A DNA stretch of 6,461 bases from JBGOUV01 sp041477815 (GTDB taxonomy: Bacteria; Acidobacteriota; Terriglobia; Bryobacterales; JACQDG01): positions 1 to 6,461 of the forward strand of contig JBGOUV010000387.1 of assembly GCA_041477815.1 (NCBI GenBank), in the 5' to 3' direction. Position 1 is the stretch's first letter. The number at the start of each line of letters is the position of its first letter. The translations under genes and the position numbers were made by a program. This document shows positions 5,202 to 6,461 of the stretch, in pieces. Below the pieces are notes generated by a model that made no database searches, was not told where the DNA came from, and saw only the letters and a program-made list of their open reading frames with translations.

Positions 5202-5351
5202 TCAAAGAAAGAGAGTGCCTAGATACTCGCGAAGCCAGGATGGCAGCAGGCTTCGGAAGAGCAAGAGTGCGCCCAACAGGCTGAAGGCGCCCAGGAGAGG
5301 CCAATTCAGACCCTTATCGGCTGGTTGCATTGGATGCCATTTCGAGTCCAT
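5202..5351 (-). CDS. 49-residue single-pass membrane miniprotein
   Basis: The ORF begins at ATG 5351, 23 bases downstream of the sulfatase stop, and ends in TGA at 5202-5204. The product is a polar N-terminus (MDSKWHPMQPADKGLN), then a hydrophobic segment at about 17-36 (WPLLGAFSLLGALLLFRSLL) and a short tail (PSWLREYLGTLFL). It looks like a single transmembrane helix. No good Shine-Dalgarno sequence is visible, so translation may depend on the upstream gene. Its stop is two bases from the start of the 92-residue membrane protein, suggesting the two act together. The coding case rests on composition, position and close packing; I know no family for it. Confidence 0.62.
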   Translation of the reverse strand: MDSKWHPMQPADKGLNWPLLGAFSLLGALLLFRSLLPSWLREYLGTLFL

Positions 5352-5374
5352 ATCTGTATCTGTATTCTACATCA

Positions 5375-6460
5375 TCAGGCATCGCGGGGTCGCAAGAAGA
5401 AGTCGAGTTGTTCGTCGAGGTTTACGCCCTTTGGTCGTTGGGCGGCCTCGGGGTGGGTGTCCAGGAAGCGCTGGAGCATCGCCCGCTGGAGCCGCTCCAC
5501 CGTGGCGGCGTGCTCGGGCCGCCCGGCGAGGTTCACAAACTCGCCGGGGTCCGAGCGCAGGTCGTAGAGGCGCCGGTAGCGGCCGGGCGTCGGATTGTCC
5601 GTCTTGTACCCATCGCCGCGCTCGCGGCGGCCCGTGCAATAGATGAACTTCCACTCGGCGGTTCGGAGGGCGGCCTCTTCGTTTTCCAGGTACTCGGTGA
5701 AGATCAGGTCGCGGTGGCCGGTGGCCGAGCCTCGGAGCAACGGCACGAGGCTGCGGCCGTGGGTTACCGGCAGGGGATCGGCGCCGAGCCACTCCAGGAT
5801 GGTCGGGCCAATATCCACCGACTCGGTGAGCGCCCGCACCGTCCGGCCGCCCCGCAGCGCCGCCGGGTGGCGGAAAATCAGGGGCGTGCGCAGGGCCGGG
5901 TCGAAGCAGCAGTGCTTCTCGAAGCGGCCGTGATGGCCCAGGCAGTAGCCGTGGTCGGCGGTGTAGACCACCAGGGTGTCCTCCTCGAGGCCCAGTGTTT
6001 GGAGCCCGTCGAGGACCGCGCCCACGTTGCGGTCCAGGAACTCGACTGCAGTGTAGTACGCCGCGTTGATCCCGCGCTTGTCGTCGCCGGTCAGGTCGCG
6101 GAAGATGAGCGGGATCTGGGGCGGATCCTCGGGACCGACGCGGGGCAGGTCGAAGGCCGCCGGGTCGGCGCGGTCGCGGTCTTCGAGGGGGAAATCGAAC
6201 GGGGAGTGCGGCTCGTTGAAGCTCAGCCACAAGGCGAACGGGTGATTCCGGTGATCCTTCAGGTATTCCAGGCCCCAGCGGGCGACAAAAGCGCCGCGCA
6301 TGTCGGCGTGGTAGCGGGGGAAGGGAAGCTTCTCGGCGTTGAGCCAGATGCGGGCGGGGTCCCGGAAGGGCCGCCAGGCGGGCTTGACGCGAATGTCGGG
6401 GGGCGCCGGCCGGGCCTGGACCTGCGCCTCGTGGACCCGGTAGCCGGCCTGATCGGCCAG
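5375..6460 (-). CDS. Sulfatase (alkaline-phosphatase superfamily), 5' end outside window
   Basis: The frame is open to the right edge, giving 361 visible residues; an internal ATG at 6301 is not the true start. Sulfatases hydrolyse sulfate esters, often of polysaccharides, using a formylglycine made from Cys or Ser in C/S-x-P-x-R. That N-terminal motif lies beyond the window, so activity class cannot be checked. Visible family features are FALWLSFNEPHSPFDFP; the metal-binding TADHGYCLGHHG (visible residues about 167-178) followed by the active-site EKH; ALRTPLIFRHP; VDIGPTILEWLG; HGRSLVPLL; RTAEWKFIY; and the C-terminal LYDLRSDPGEFVNLA. The TGA is at 5375-5377. It is the first visible gene of a tightly packed run with two small membrane proteins and a dehydrogenase. 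The substrate is unknown. Confidence 0.94.
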   Translation of the reverse strand: MADQAGYRVHEAQVQARPAPPDIRVKPAWRPFRDPARIWLNAEKLPFPRYHADMRGAFVARWGLEYLKDHRNHPFALWLSFNEPHSPFDFPLEDRDRADPAAFDLPRVGPEDPPQIPLIFRDLTGDDKRGINAAYYTAVEFLDRNVGAVLDGLQTLGLEEDTLVVYTADHGYCLGHHGRFEKHCCFDPALRTPLIFRHPAALRGGRTVRALTESVDIGPTILEWLGADPLPVTHGRSLVPLLRGSATGHRDLIFTEYLENEEAALRTAEWKFIYCTGRRERGDGYKTDNPTPGRYRRLYDLRSDPGEFVNLAGRPEHAATVERLQRAMLQRFLDTHPEAAQRPKGVNLDEQLDFFLRPRDA

Positions 6461-6461
6461 C

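Noticed and set aside
5367..6230. A 287-codon minus-strand ORF overlapping the sulfatase.
   Set aside because: Arg/Pro/Gly-rich shadow in another frame of the sulfatase, which shows clear family motifs.

Overview
The window joins two different kinds of DNA. The left half (about 1-3154) is a string of small plus-strand genes, each followed by an imperfect palindrome running from an R'' box (GCCTAAC-like) to an R' box (GTTRRRY). These palindromes fit integron attC sites at about 584-669, 1844-1910, 2503-2560 and 3097-3154. No integrase gene is visible, so this is either the distal part of a chromosomal integron or a cluster of attC sites lacking an integrase (CALIN). The right half (about 3179-6461) is ordinary GC-rich chromosome-like sequence, coded entirely on the minus strand.

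Left half, in order. Cassette 1 (reaches the left edge) holds an unrecognised gene with a one-base frameshift near 448. Cassette 2 (664-1904) carries two genes: a short unrecognised gene with an apparent one-base loss in a G run at 825-828, and an intact exported Sel1-repeat protein. Cassette 3 (1905-2554) is a DUF4258-like/DUF2283 pair whose first gene has an in-frame TAG. Cassette 4 (2555-3148) is a BrnT-type toxin with a one-base frameshift, overlapped by an intact BrnA-like antitoxin. In both toxin-antitoxin-like cassettes the toxin-side gene is broken and the partner is intact.

Right half, read on the minus strand. A sulfatase (5' end beyond the right edge) is followed by a 49-codon membrane miniprotein, a 92-residue membrane protein and a D-2-hydroxyacid dehydrogenase. 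Their spacing is 23 nt, 2 nt and 1 nt, so they look like one operon. Downstream, ending 25 bases from the last attC, lies a badly frameshifted relic of a ParB-like protein. One of its frameshifts is explained exactly by a 19-bp unit present three times instead of once.

The high GC content, the sulfatase and the ParB-like relic would suit a planctomycete or a related soil or sediment bacterium, but the window does not settle the taxonomy. So many single-base disruptions could mean real decay of unused cassettes or indel errors in a lightly polished assembly. The clean reading frames of the dehydrogenase and sulfatase argue somewhat for real decay.
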